From NCBI RefSeq assembly GCF_039710355.1, contig NZ_JBDKWZ010000015.1, positions 62,001 to 126,000 on the forward strand: a stretch of DNA of 64,000 nt, given 5' to 3'. Source of the stretch: Rapidithrix thailandica (GTDB lineage Bacteria > Bacteroidota > Bacteroidia > Cytophagales > Flammeovirgaceae). How positions within the stretch are numbered: position 1 is the first letter of the stretch; each line of letters starts with the position of its first letter. Shown here in pieces: positions 8,232 to 16,250 of the stretch. The notes beneath the pieces are model-generated. The model made no database searches. It had not been told where the DNA came from and was given only the letters and a program-made list of their open reading frames with translations. Made by a program: the position numbers and the translations under genes.

Positions 8232-9953
8232 TTATTGAATTTCCGGAAAATACTTGTTCAGTATTTCCATCATGGCCTTTCTTTTGGAGTATTCCATCCT
8301 GAAGTACGATACTAATTGTTCTACAATGTTTTGTCCGCCTTTGATCTTTCGGACCTTTTCCAAAACGGTTACAACTTCATTGTATATATTTCTCCCCGTA
8401 TTAGTTGCATGAGCTTTCAGACTACTCTCGTACAAGGCCAGCAATTCTTCCGGATAGGCATCTTGCAAGTGTTGTGCATAGGAATCTACTAGGGTGAGTG
8501 ACTTGGGCTGTTTTTGTATAAGTTTTAAAAGCCGCTCATGGTAGCCTTCTTCTATATAAATGGCAGCCAGTAGGTAGATGACATCGTAGGAGTTTATGCT
8601 GGTAGTGATGGTGTTAATGATATTTTCACACTGAGCAGGCCATTCTTTTGGGGAATAAGTCGCTTTCAATTTCCGGTAATAGTCAAAGTGGTGATGGGGA
8701 GAAGCTAAATACAATTCTTTTGTTTTTTTGCGGATATCGGGAATGTTTTCTTCCGCTACGGCAACTTCCAGCAGGGTTTGCTGCCAGCTTCTTACCGTTC
8801 CGAGATGTTGTTTTTCCCGGGCAATTTCAATACCCTTTTGACAAAGGCCTTTAGCCCTTTCAAAATCTTTTCGGGCAAGGGCTTGTTCTACCAATACCTT
8901 TCTGATTGGAGGGTATTGTTTGTTGTTTTCCAATAGAATAACGATTTCTTCCGCCTTTTTAAGCCGTTTCAGGTAGTCCAATTTCGTCAGGAGCAATTGA
9001 GTGATTTTATACTCCGATGAGAAATGGTTTGGGTTACTTTTTTCCTTTTCGATTTGGCATTCGATAAGTGCTAAAAATTGTTCTTCCTGTTCCCCGGTGG
9101 AAATCAACTTAATCATCAGGTCTACAAAGAGATGCCTGAGATCCTTGTATTTTTCTTTTGGGTATTCCGAATGGCAATAGGCATACAATTCATCTTTCAT
9201 CAGAGGAGGGGCTTGCTCTGTCAACTGATGGATAGTATTCCATGTATTATGGATAACATCACTGGCTCTGCCACTGGAATCATCGGCATTTTGTAACATT
9301 ACCGGAACTTCCTCGATCAGTGTTTTGCAAATGATCAAGGCTTCGGTAAGGTTCTTTTTGACAAGCATGTTGGCCGCTTTTTGGGCCAGCTCGTTCAGCG
9401 AGGAAAATAATGTATTGGCAGAGCGGTATTCCACAAAGCCTCTCCTGCCTTGTGCTACTTTATATAAGTTGCGAACAATTAATCGGTATTTTTCCTCTTG
9501 GTCTTCACTCAAATGCTCTGCAAAATGCGCAATAAAGGCATTTTTTAAATTGAGATTTTTTTTGAATTGTGAGAGAATAAATGCTTGTAAGTCTTTTTGG
9601 GAGGCTTTATTGAGGATTTCCTCTATCTTTTCTTTGTTCCCCATTCTTTTCTTGCCTCCCTTTTGGGAAGGACCGGCTTTATCCAAATCCATTTGTTCTG
9701 CTATGGCGTATAGCATAGCCGTGACATGCTTGCAAACCGGGCCGCCATCATAAGGACAGTCGCAGCTCCAACTCTTGATTTTTGTTCGATGAGTTCTGAT
9801 TTCTACGGTATAGACTTCCGAGCCATGTACCTGTGCCAGCCACATTCCGGGGGCTACCTTATCCAGGTTATTTACAACGTTCTCTGTGAAATATGCAAAC
9901 CCCCTTTCTACAATGGTAGGGTTAATTTCCTGTTCGAAATCCTTTAAAGTCAT
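8232..9953 (-). CDS. SWIM zinc-finger protein
   Basis: 573 residues. The N-terminal SWIM zinc finger is clear at about residues 62-77: CDC, eight residues, then CKH (motif SWSCDCPYDGGPVCKH). The remaining 480 residues are alpha-helical with TPR-like helix pairs and no recognised enzyme domain. In Bacteroidota, SWIM proteins of this layout are often beside or fused to SNF2-type helicases, with a presumed DNA- or protein-binding role; no helicase is in this window. ATG at 9953. Stands alone between a convergent and a co-directional gene. Confidence 0.8.
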   Translation of the reverse strand: MTLKDFEQEINPTIVERGFAYFTENVVNNLDKVAPGMWLAQVHGSEVYTVEIRTHRTKIKSWSCDCPYDGGPVCKHVTAMLYAIAEQMDLDKAGPSQKGGKKRMGNKEKIEEILNKASQKDLQAFILSQFKKNLNLKNAFIAHFAEHLSEDQEEKYRLIVRNLYKVAQGRRGFVEYRSANTLFSSLNELAQKAANMLVKKNLTEALIICKTLIEEVPVMLQNADDSSGRASDVIHNTWNTIHQLTEQAPPLMKDELYAYCHSEYPKEKYKDLRHLFVDLMIKLISTGEQEEQFLALIECQIEKEKSNPNHFSSEYKITQLLLTKLDYLKRLKKAEEIVILLENNKQYPPIRKVLVEQALARKDFERAKGLCQKGIEIAREKQHLGTVRSWQQTLLEVAVAEENIPDIRKKTKELYLASPHHHFDYYRKLKATYSPKEWPAQCENIINTITTSINSYDVIYLLAAIYIEEGYHERLLKLIQKQPKSLTLVDSYAQHLQDAYPEELLALYESSLKAHATNTGRNIYNEVVTVLEKVRKIKGGQNIVEQLVSYFRMEYSKRKAMMEILNKYFPEIQ

Positions 9954-10060
9954 GAGTTGGTTTCTTCTTTTTTTGCAATAGATGCTATTTAGTTGCCAAG
10001 CTACTAAAAAACAAGAGAAAAGAGTTTTTTGCTTTTGTCAGTGATAACAAGTAGGGAGAA

Positions 10061-11653
10061 TTAGAATCCCGCAGGCACTGTAATGGTAGGCATAGGCACC
10101 GTGTGATAATGGTGATGCATCCAATGATTATCGTGCGTCCAATAGTGATTTCTGTACCTGGAAAAACCTTTGATCGAAAAGTCTACGGGAAGGACTACTT
10201 CCTGGGCTACATTCTTCCCTCTGACTTTTGCCGGTTTCCAATGAACTTCGGTGGTAGATTTTGATAGAAACGTTTTAATTAAACGGTTACAATCCGGAGT
10301 AAGCCCTTTTAAGATTTGAATATCCGAAACCAATCCGTCAGGTTCCACAATACATTTTATGAATACATATCCATGTATATTTTTCAGTAATGCATTATCC
10401 GGGTAACTAAGGTCCTTTGATAGTCTGTTTTGAAATATTTTAAAGCCTATGATTTTAGCGTTCCTTTTACAGGTCTGATACACTTTTTTGCCGTTTTCAT
10501 CCTGAAAATATGCATTTTTGATCTTGAAATCTTCAAACTCATACGTGATTTGTCGTTGGGCAATGGAATCGTAAAAGGTTTCGATTCCACGACCGGAGCT
10601 GTGTAATAAATTTTTCCCGTCAAGGTTTTGAACAAGTTCATAGACAGGTTCCTCTTTCATGAATCGGAATTCACGGTGAACCTGCCCGTTAGGATGGTAG
10701 GTGACGCCTCTGAGAGGTTTATTTTTATAGTATTGCATTTTTTTCCGGAGAGAGCCATCGGGATAATACCAAGAGAATCTTCCTTTTCGCTTATGAGGGA
10801 AAAAGGAGGTGAAATCCCCTTCATAAATGAGCGTTCCGTCATTGAAATAAAATTTCTGATGAAAAACAGAATCCTCTACCGATTCGGTGAGGGCATAATA
10901 AAAAGCCTTTTCAGGTTCATTTACTTCATCCCAGGCTTTGTTAAAGTATATTTTTTCATTCCGGTCATGCTTGCGTTTATATTTTAACAACTTGATCAAT
11001 ACGGGAACGTCTTCACACGTATAGTGTCCTGCCTCAATCCGTTCTTTAAGTGATGTGTACTCACCAAAAACGGCACTGGCCACCTTCTTGAATTTCAGGG
11101 GTTTTTGAGGGAAACTAATATACGCATTTGAAGAATCCGCCTTGACGAGGTATGTTGTCACCACATTGCTGGCCCCGGCTCTGATATGTTTGTAAAATGT
11201 AAGGCTCCCGACTTGCTCCATTACTTCGGCAAACTCCCTTTTGTTTGACTGGGCACTGGTCAGTTGCCTTTCTACCGTGAAATTCTCAATCACCGTAAAG
11301 GAATCTACTCCGATGACATAGGAAGAGCATTCTTTGGGTTTGATGGTTTTTTCAATGCCCTCTTTATAAGACCGGAATTGAAAAAAAGTATTGTATTGAG
11401 CATATTTTAAAAATCCTTGAATCTTATTGTTTCCCAAGTCATAATAATATCCGGGCGTATAATCCTTGCCAAGCGTATAAGCAACTTCCAACGATTTTTG
11501 AGGAACATAGTCTACATCGAAATAACCGTCTATCATCTGTGCGTTTGCATCAAAGAAGTACCCCAGTTCATAGTTGCTTAGAGGGCCTTGTGAAAATGCC
11601 TTGACAGAAATCAATAGAAACAGAAGTAAAAGAAAGTGAGATGTACTTTTCAT
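10061..11653 (-). CDS. Exported MORN-like/TonB C-terminal domain protein with His-rich tail
   Basis: 530 residues. The signal peptide is MKSTSHFLLLLFLLISVKAF, cleaved near FSQG. The centre has YwqK/MORN-variant repeats (FNDGTLIYEGDF; YYPDGSLRKKMQYY; YHPNGQVHREFRF, about residues 270-340). A TonB C-terminal-like domain follows (about 420-500: GYVFIKCIVEPDGLVSDIQI, then VHWKPAKVRGKNV), including the usual P-A-x-x-x-G-x-x-V signature. After it comes a His/Trp/Tyr-rich tail (YWTHDNHWMHHHYH) that could bind metal. The TonB-like domain lacks the membrane anchor and proline linker of true TonB, so it is probably a periplasmic protein-interaction module. ATG at 11653. Confidence 0.75.
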   Translation of the reverse strand: MKSTSHFLLLLFLLISVKAFSQGPLSNYELGYFFDANAQMIDGYFDVDYVPQKSLEVAYTLGKDYTPGYYYDLGNNKIQGFLKYAQYNTFFQFRSYKEGIEKTIKPKECSSYVIGVDSFTVIENFTVERQLTSAQSNKREFAEVMEQVGSLTFYKHIRAGASNVVTTYLVKADSSNAYISFPQKPLKFKKVASAVFGEYTSLKERIEAGHYTCEDVPVLIKLLKYKRKHDRNEKIYFNKAWDEVNEPEKAFYYALTESVEDSVFHQKFYFNDGTLIYEGDFTSFFPHKRKGRFSWYYPDGSLRKKMQYYKNKPLRGVTYHPNGQVHREFRFMKEEPVYELVQNLDGKNLLHSSGRGIETFYDSIAQRQITYEFEDFKIKNAYFQDENGKKVYQTCKRNAKIIGFKIFQNRLSKDLSYPDNALLKNIHGYVFIKCIVEPDGLVSDIQILKGLTPDCNRLIKTFLSKSTTEVHWKPAKVRGKNVAQEVVLPVDFSIKGFSRYRNHYWTHDNHWMHHHYHTVPMPTITVPAGF

Positions 11654-11824
11654 GGTAGTAAGGGTATCGGTTGGAGTGTTATTTTAAAAGAAATAGAGTG
11701 TAAATCGTATACAAAAGAAGATTTTCTTTCTGTTTTCAGAAATTAAAAAAACGCACAAAAATAGAAAATTCTTCTTTTGTCCTACCTTTTCTACTGTATT
11801 TGTCTTTTGGGAAACAAAACCGGG

Positions 11825-12943
11825 ATGGCCAAAAAAGTAAATTTACTTCCGGGAAGCAGTACAAGAAAACTAGTTCCCAAAAGAAATGAGAAATTGATAA
11901 AAATGTTATCCGAAAAGTCTTTTTCGCCGGAATTAAACAAAATTTACCTTTTCCAAAATCATAGCATTCTGGTTTTGGAAAGTGGTAAGGGGCTATTTCA
12001 AGTGGATTTCAGCAACTATGATTACGCTGCCGGAAAAGCCCTCTTTTTATCTCCTGGACAGTACTTCCGGTTGCTAGCCGGACAGTATCAAATACGGATT
12101 TTGGAATTCTCCGGTGAGAAAGTACAGGATGTTTATGATTCGAGATTTTTATTTAAACATTTGATAAGTCTGGGGTATATTGATGTGAATCATCCCAAAT
12201 TATTTTATGAGGAGCCTGAGGTACAGCATCAAAATACATATTTGTTAAATCGTGCAATTACGCATTGGCTGGCGCTGAATCCCTTCAACACTTCCCAAAA
12301 GGAAACCCATTTGCTTTTTGACCTGAAAGATATTGTAGACGATAGGTACAGGGAGCCTGTTTCCATGGATTGGGTTGCTAAAAAACTGGCAGAAAAGTCG
12401 TACCGGATAAAGTTGCTGACGAAGGAGAAATTGAACCGGACGGTGGTAAAGTTGACAAAAGACAAATTGTTATTGGAAGCTCAGCGAAAAGTGGTTTTTA
12501 CCGCTTGGACCACCAAGGAAATCGCTTATGAATTGGGCTTTTCAGACCCAAACTACTTCAACCGCTTTTTCAAACTGCATACCCGGAAAACTCCTTACGA
12601 ATTCAGAGAAAATTACCAGGTAGACGAACGGGATACCTTCGTCCGGGATTTGTTGTCATTGATTGATGCTCATTACAAAGAGCATCATACTATGGCTTTT
12701 TATGCCGGGCAACTACATATGTCGGTGAAGAATTTGTCAAAGAAGCTTCATCAACAGTTGGATCGTACCGTACACCAATTGATTAAAGAAAAAATTCTGA
12801 ATGAAGCTAAAAACATGCTACAAGCGCAAAGGGCTGTGAATGTGATTGCTTTTGAGTTAGGATTTAAAGAACCTAATCACTTTTCGGTCTTTTTTAAACG
12901 CAATACGGGACAAACACCTACGGCTTATCAAACCAATTTCTAA
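11825..12943 (+). CDS. Transcriptional regulator with two AraC-type DNA-binding domains
   Basis: 372 residues from the ATG at 11825 (an upstream in-frame TTG at 11777 is less likely). The N-terminal 130 residues resemble a cupin-like sensing domain. A first AraC region covers about 175-270 (IAYELGFSDPNYFNRFF, RKTPYEFRENY) and a second, complete one about 280-372 (VIAFELGFKEPNHFSVFF, GQTPTAYQTNF). Most AraC proteins have one such domain, so the tandem is unusual. The first helix-turn-helix of the upstream copy is divergent. The short gap to the SnoaL-like gene and the YHS gene on the same strand suggests these are regulated targets, which is inference. Confidence 0.85.
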   Translation: MAKKVNLLPGSSTRKLVPKRNEKLIKMLSEKSFSPELNKIYLFQNHSILVLESGKGLFQVDFSNYDYAAGKALFLSPGQYFRLLAGQYQIRILEFSGEKVQDVYDSRFLFKHLISLGYIDVNHPKLFYEEPEVQHQNTYLLNRAITHWLALNPFNTSQKETHLLFDLKDIVDDRYREPVSMDWVAKKLAEKSYRIKLLTKEKLNRTVVKLTKDKLLLEAQRKVVFTAWTTKEIAYELGFSDPNYFNRFFKLHTRKTPYEFRENYQVDERDTFVRDLLSLIDAHYKEHHTMAFYAGQLHMSVKNLSKKLHQQLDRTVHQLIKEKILNEAKNMLQAQRAVNVIAFELGFKEPNHFSVFFKRNTGQTPTAYQTNF

Positions 12944-13034
12944 AAAGTCCATTCTTTGGGGGTGATTTTGTAGCCTTTTCCTGAGAGGACCGGGGTACTT
13001 TTGTTTTATATCATTCACATTAAAAAAAAGAATT

Positions 13035-13388
13035 ATGGAACAATCGCTTCATGAACTTCTCTCGGCAAAAAATCAGATGGTAAAACAAGGGCAAATTGTA
13101 GAGGCTACGGAGAAATATTTTGCCCCCCAAGCCCATACCAAGGACTTTGATGGTACAGCAACCCAAGACAAAGCGGCAATGCTCAGCAAAATGCAAAATT
13201 TTGCCGGAGCTATCGAGGTTGTCAATGATATCACTTTACACCATTCTTCCCTAAGTGGCAATGTTTCGTTTGCAGAGTTCACCTTTGACTTTGAGATGAA
13301 AGACGGTAGTAAGATTATATGGCATGAGATCATCCGCTCGGTATGGGCTGATGGGAAAATCGTGGAAGAGCAGTATTTCAAAGCATAA
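13035..13388 (+). CDS. SnoaL-like / NTF2-fold protein
   Basis: 117 residues, the typical length of a single SnoaL-like (NTF2-fold) domain. Helical N-terminus, then the strand pattern VNDITLHHSSL, VSFAEFTFDFEM, KIIWHEIIRSVWADGKIVEEQYF. The last stretch, with W..G.I..E.Y, is the common end of this fold. Members act as small isomerases or hydrolases or only bind ligands; substrate unknown. ATG at 13035, 91 bp downstream of the double-AraC gene. Confidence 0.75.
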   Translation: MEQSLHELLSAKNQMVKQGQIVEATEKYFAPQAHTKDFDGTATQDKAAMLSKMQNFAGAIEVVNDITLHHSSLSGNVSFAEFTFDFEMKDGSKIIWHEIIRSVWADGKIVEEQYFKA

Positions 13389-13568
13389 CTCCGGGAAAGA
13401 TGAAAATCAGGTTTATTTCTCCCAGGTTTTTTTCAGTGTCCTGAAGATGCCTTTCTTGTTCAGGTTTCAGGGAGGCTGGATACCTACTATTATTGGGCAA
13501 ATGCAGTCGTAGTGTATTGGGTAGTTGCCCTTAGTGAAAATCAGTAAAAACCTTTAAATGATAAACTA

Positions 13569-14033
13569 ATGAAAACGCTATTAAAAACCGGAATCCTCAC
13601 TTTTTTTACTTTTGGGTTGTTGGTTTATAGCCTGATGGCTCAAGACAAGGCCCAGTTCAATATTGATGACAGTAAGATTGCTCTAAATGGTTACAGCGCT
13701 GTTTCCTATTTGGATTTGAACTTGGCTCAAAGAGGAGATAAGGATTATATGTCGGAATACGAGGAGGTAAAATACTTTTTTGTCAATGCGGAACAAAAAA
13801 AGAAATTTGATACGAATCCTGGAAAATACCTACCGCAATTTGGAGGATATTGTGCCACGGGGGTGGCCATTAATGCAAAATTCAGAACAGACCCGAACAA
13901 GTTTTTAGTGAGAAACGGAAAGTTGTATTTGTTTTTGAACAGCATAGAAGTGGATGCTTTGCAAGTCTGGCTTGCCGATGAAAAATCATTGACCAAAAAG
14001 GCCTATGAAAACTGGCCGAAGTTAAGCCAGTAA
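13569..14033 (+). CDS. Exported YHS-domain protein
   Basis: 154 residues. A signal peptide (hydrophobic 5-23, cleavage near LMAQDKAQ) is followed by a YHS domain: ALNGYSAVSYLDL, YFFVNAEQKKKFDTNPGKYLPQFGGYCATGVA, then NGKLYLFLN. The YHS domain is thought to bind copper or other metals through conserved Tyr, His and Ser; here the family pattern K-Y-x-P-x-x-G-G-x-C is retained. Periplasmic. 180 bp after the SnoaL-like gene; a hairpin terminator follows. Confidence 0.85.
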   Translation: MKTLLKTGILTFFTFGLLVYSLMAQDKAQFNIDDSKIALNGYSAVSYLDLNLAQRGDKDYMSEYEEVKYFFVNAEQKKKFDTNPGKYLPQFGGYCATGVAINAKFRTDPNKFLVRNGKLYLFLNSIEVDALQVWLADEKSLTKKAYENWPKLSQ

Positions 14034-14057
14034 TGGGGAGACCGTCACTTCTCCTAC

Positions 14058-14092
14058 AACCCTTGAAGAGCCTTTGAAGCTCTTCAAGGGTT
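14058..14092 (+). terminator. Hairpin terminator between the YHS gene and the CRISPR array
   Basis: Perfect 13-bp arms AACCCTTGAAGAG (14058-14070) and complement (14080-14092) around a 9-nt loop, followed by TATCTTT. It ends 2 bp before the outermost CRISPR repeat and could also insulate the array from the gene. Confidence 0.75.
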
Positions 14093-14094
14093 AT

Positions 14095-15045
14095 CTTTCA
14101 ATTCCACACTGGTGCGATTAAAAGGGCGTTATTTTTTGATCAGCGGGTTCCAATTCCCCTATTTCAATTCCACACTGGTTCGATTAAAAGCAGAGTTATT
14201 GAAGAAATCCGACCCTCTTGGTTTATATTTCAATTCCACACTGGTTCGATTAAAAGATATCGACCTAAGTAGTGTTGGGTGTCCCCTACTTTATTTCAAT
14301 TCCACACTGGTTCGATTAAAAGGAACGTCTCCGCTTTCAGTGGCTTCAGTGGCTTCAGATTTCAATTCCACACTGGTTCGATTAAAAGCTCCGTTTTGGA
14401 GAAATACAACGGTGATAAGTCGTATTTCAATTCCACACTGGTTCGATTAAAAGTACTATTTTTCAACTTGCCTCCGGACGATAAGTTTAATTTCAATTCC
14501 ACACTGGTTCGATTAAAAGTTGCCGATTGTGCAGATGAGCAAATAAATAGCTCAAATTTCAATTCCACACTGGTTCGATTAAAAGGACAAACTTAAAAAA
14601 CTATATCTTTGTGGCTATGATATTTCAATTCCACACTGGTTCGATTAAAAGCTTTTTTAGTGTTTCAATGAACGGATGGGCGAAGATATTTCAATTCCAC
14701 ACTGGTTCGATTAAAAGTAACTCCGGAGTGTCTTATGTGAATGTGAATAAGGTATTTCAATTCCACACTGGTTCGATTAAAAGAAACAAATCCGGTCGGG
14801 TAGTCCGATCACATGGAGATTTCAATTCCACACTGGTTCGATTAAAAGATTTGGGAGATTACACTAGCGTAGTCAGTTGCTCTATTTCAATTCCACACTG
14901 GTTCGATTAAAAGTGTCGCAAATTGTGGAATTACGAAGTAATGGGATGCATTTCAATTCCACACTGGTTCGATTAAAAGTCGGTCATTTCGTGCTTGATA
15001 AGTACTTCATACCAGATTTCAATTCCACACTGGTTCGATTAAAAG
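14095..15045 (-). CRISPR. CRISPR array: 15 repeats of 30 bp, 14 spacers, no cas genes in the window
   Basis: Repeats start at 14095, 14161, 14227, 14293, 14359, 14424, 14490, 14556, 14622, 14688, 14754, 14819, 14884, 14950 and 15016. On the plus strand each begins ATTTCAATTCCACACTGG and ends TTCGATTAAAAG. Spacers are 35 or 36 bp and all differ. All repeats are identical except the first, which has two changes (A to C at position 1; T to G in the GGTTCG block), the mark of the leader-distal end. The crRNA sense is therefore the minus strand, where the repeat ends GGAATTGAAAT and would give an ATTGAAAT 5-prime handle like those of type I-B or III arrays (inference). The leader should be to the right of 15045. 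Confidence 0.98.
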
Positions 15046-15060
15046 CCGTTGACTGGCAAC

Positions 15061-15092
15061 CAAAAATCCGCTATTAAATGCTTTTTTCCAAG
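15061..15092 (-). promoter_or_regulatory. Candidate promoter of the CRISPR array
   Basis: On the minus strand: CTTG, 20 bp, GATTTTTG, close to the phylum pattern TTTG-N19-TAnnTTTG. It ends 16 bp before the leader-proximal repeat, in the direction predicted from the degenerate distal repeat. It lies inside the likely leader, 15046-15203. Confidence 0.45.
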
Positions 15093-15203
15093 GTTTCTTC
15101 TAAAGATTTTTGAAACGAAGTCGTCGACCGTCAATCCTATGATTTTCCCGGAAGTACAACAACATGAGTATATTCCCCTCAATCCTCTCAATCCCTCCAC
15201 CCT

Positions 15204-15372
15204 TCAAATTAATACTTCCTTGTTCCGGTATTCCAAAGGAGGCACTCCGGTAATACATCGCAGAAGACTTTCATATCAGTATAACCCACTTCACTTACGC
15301 TTTTCCGGTCACTTTCCAATTGCTTTTATCCGTTTCGATTTTTATACATCGTTGGATGTATTCTGCCACCGT
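15204..15372 (-). pseudogene. Decayed C-terminal AraC-type DNA-binding domain
   Basis: Three minus-strand pieces in different frames read as consecutive parts of an AraC domain: TVAEYIQRCIKIETDK (from 15372), VSEVGYTDMKVFCD (from 15298) and ITGVPPLEYRNKEVLI followed by a stop (15254-15204). The second matches the usual EVGYTDMKAF helix-turn-helix segment and the third the GVPPLEYRN end of the family. A stop and two frameshifts separate them. The N-terminal part has gone or is unrecognisable; coding resemblance fades beyond about 15415. Lies between the CRISPR leader region and the VOC gene. Confidence 0.6.
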
Positions 15373-15506
15373 ATTGGCTGTCGCTAAGTTATTGAGAATT
15401 GTTGTCGCGATCAACCCCTCATATTGTCGTATTTACACAGTATATGTTAGGGTTTTTGCCAATACCTTTGCTTTACAAATCATTCAAAAATTCAAAATTT
15501 AAATTT

Positions 15507-15908
15507 ATGGCAACCAAGATTTTTGTAAACCTACCCGTTCAAGACCTTAATAAATCCAAAGAATTTTTTAATCAAATCGGCTATTCGTTTAACGATCAGT
15601 TTTCCGATGAGACGACTGCATGCATGGTAGTGTCAGAGGATATTTATGTAATGTTATTGACTCATGCCAAGTTTAAGCAATTCACACCCAAGCAGGTGGC
15701 CGATGCTTCGAAAACCTCTGAAGTACTTACTTGTCTTTCGGCCGATAGTAAAGCACAAGTCGATACACTGGTTGAGAAAGCCTTGAATGCCGGAGCCACA
15801 GAAGTGAGAGATCCTCAAGATTATGGCTTTATGTATGGCAGAAGTTTTAACGATCTGGACGGACATATCTGGGAGATTATGTGGATGGACCCAAGCGCAG
15901 TGAAATAA
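15507..15908 (+). CDS. VOC superfamily (glyoxalase/dioxygenase-fold) protein
   Basis: 133 residues from the ATG at 15507; the longer frame upstream is not needed. Opens MATKIFVNLPVQDLNKSKEF, the start of the first beta-alpha-beta-beta-beta unit, and ends with the second unit, including GRSFNDLDGHIWEIMWMD, where the D-x-D/G-H-x-W-E pattern marks the C-terminal metal ligand Glu of VOC proteins. Small cytosolic member of the lactoylglutathione-lyase-like group that Bacteroidota carry in many copies; substrate unknown. An upstream hydrophobic stretch is noncoding. Confidence 0.85.
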   Translation: MATKIFVNLPVQDLNKSKEFFNQIGYSFNDQFSDETTACMVVSEDIYVMLLTHAKFKQFTPKQVADASKTSEVLTCLSADSKAQVDTLVEKALNAGATEVRDPQDYGFMYGRSFNDLDGHIWEIMWMDPSAVK

Positions 15909-16250
15909 GGCTGTACGGAATTACCATCCGGTCCTAACAATTATTCTTTCCGGTAAGCACTTACGGTAAACCGTTTTGACAGTGAAATGTAAAATTTTAC
16001 GATGCTCCTTTCAAAATAAATGGGCTAACTTCAAGTGCTTCAAAGCAAGTTGATTACTAAGGTTATTGGCCTTTTCAATTTCACCTTATCAAGGTTTTCG
16101 GCAGAAAGTTTATCCGCCTTTTGGATTATAATTTCTGTGAAAACCTTGAAGAGGTGATGGCTGGGCTACTATGATCCTTAAACAAACATTCCAATTGCTT
16201 CACAAAGCAACACCTTACTCAAAATAGAATTAAAACTTTAGTTGAGAACC
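15909..16250. other. Intergenic region with a long palindrome
   Basis: 342 bp between co-directional genes. Its centre is the 77-bp imperfect palindrome at 16081-16157 (listed separately). No frame of interest. The last 60 bp before 16251 are A-rich and probably carry the promoter or leader of the hydrolase gene. Confidence 0.5.
16081..16157. repeat. 77-bp near-perfect palindrome
   Basis: Outer arms 16081-16099 and 16139-16157 pair at 17 of 19 positions (TCACCT..TCAAGGTTTTC against its complement). Inside, CAGAAA pairs with TTTCTG and ATCC with GGAT, so nearly the whole element folds into one long hairpin. No T-tract follows, which argues against a simple terminator; it may be a palindromic miniature element or a structured RNA. 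Confidence 0.75.

Noticed and set aside
14112..15077. Several overlapping open frames inside the CRISPR array.
   Set aside because: Their translations repeat the same peptide (FNSTLVRLK and FQFHTGSIK types), which is just the 30-bp repeat read in frame; the intervals match the array exactly.
15049..15387. 112-codon plus-strand frame between the CRISPR array and the VOC gene.
   Set aside because: It is antisense to the AraC remnant and has no recognisable fold; the minus-strand fragments explain the region better.
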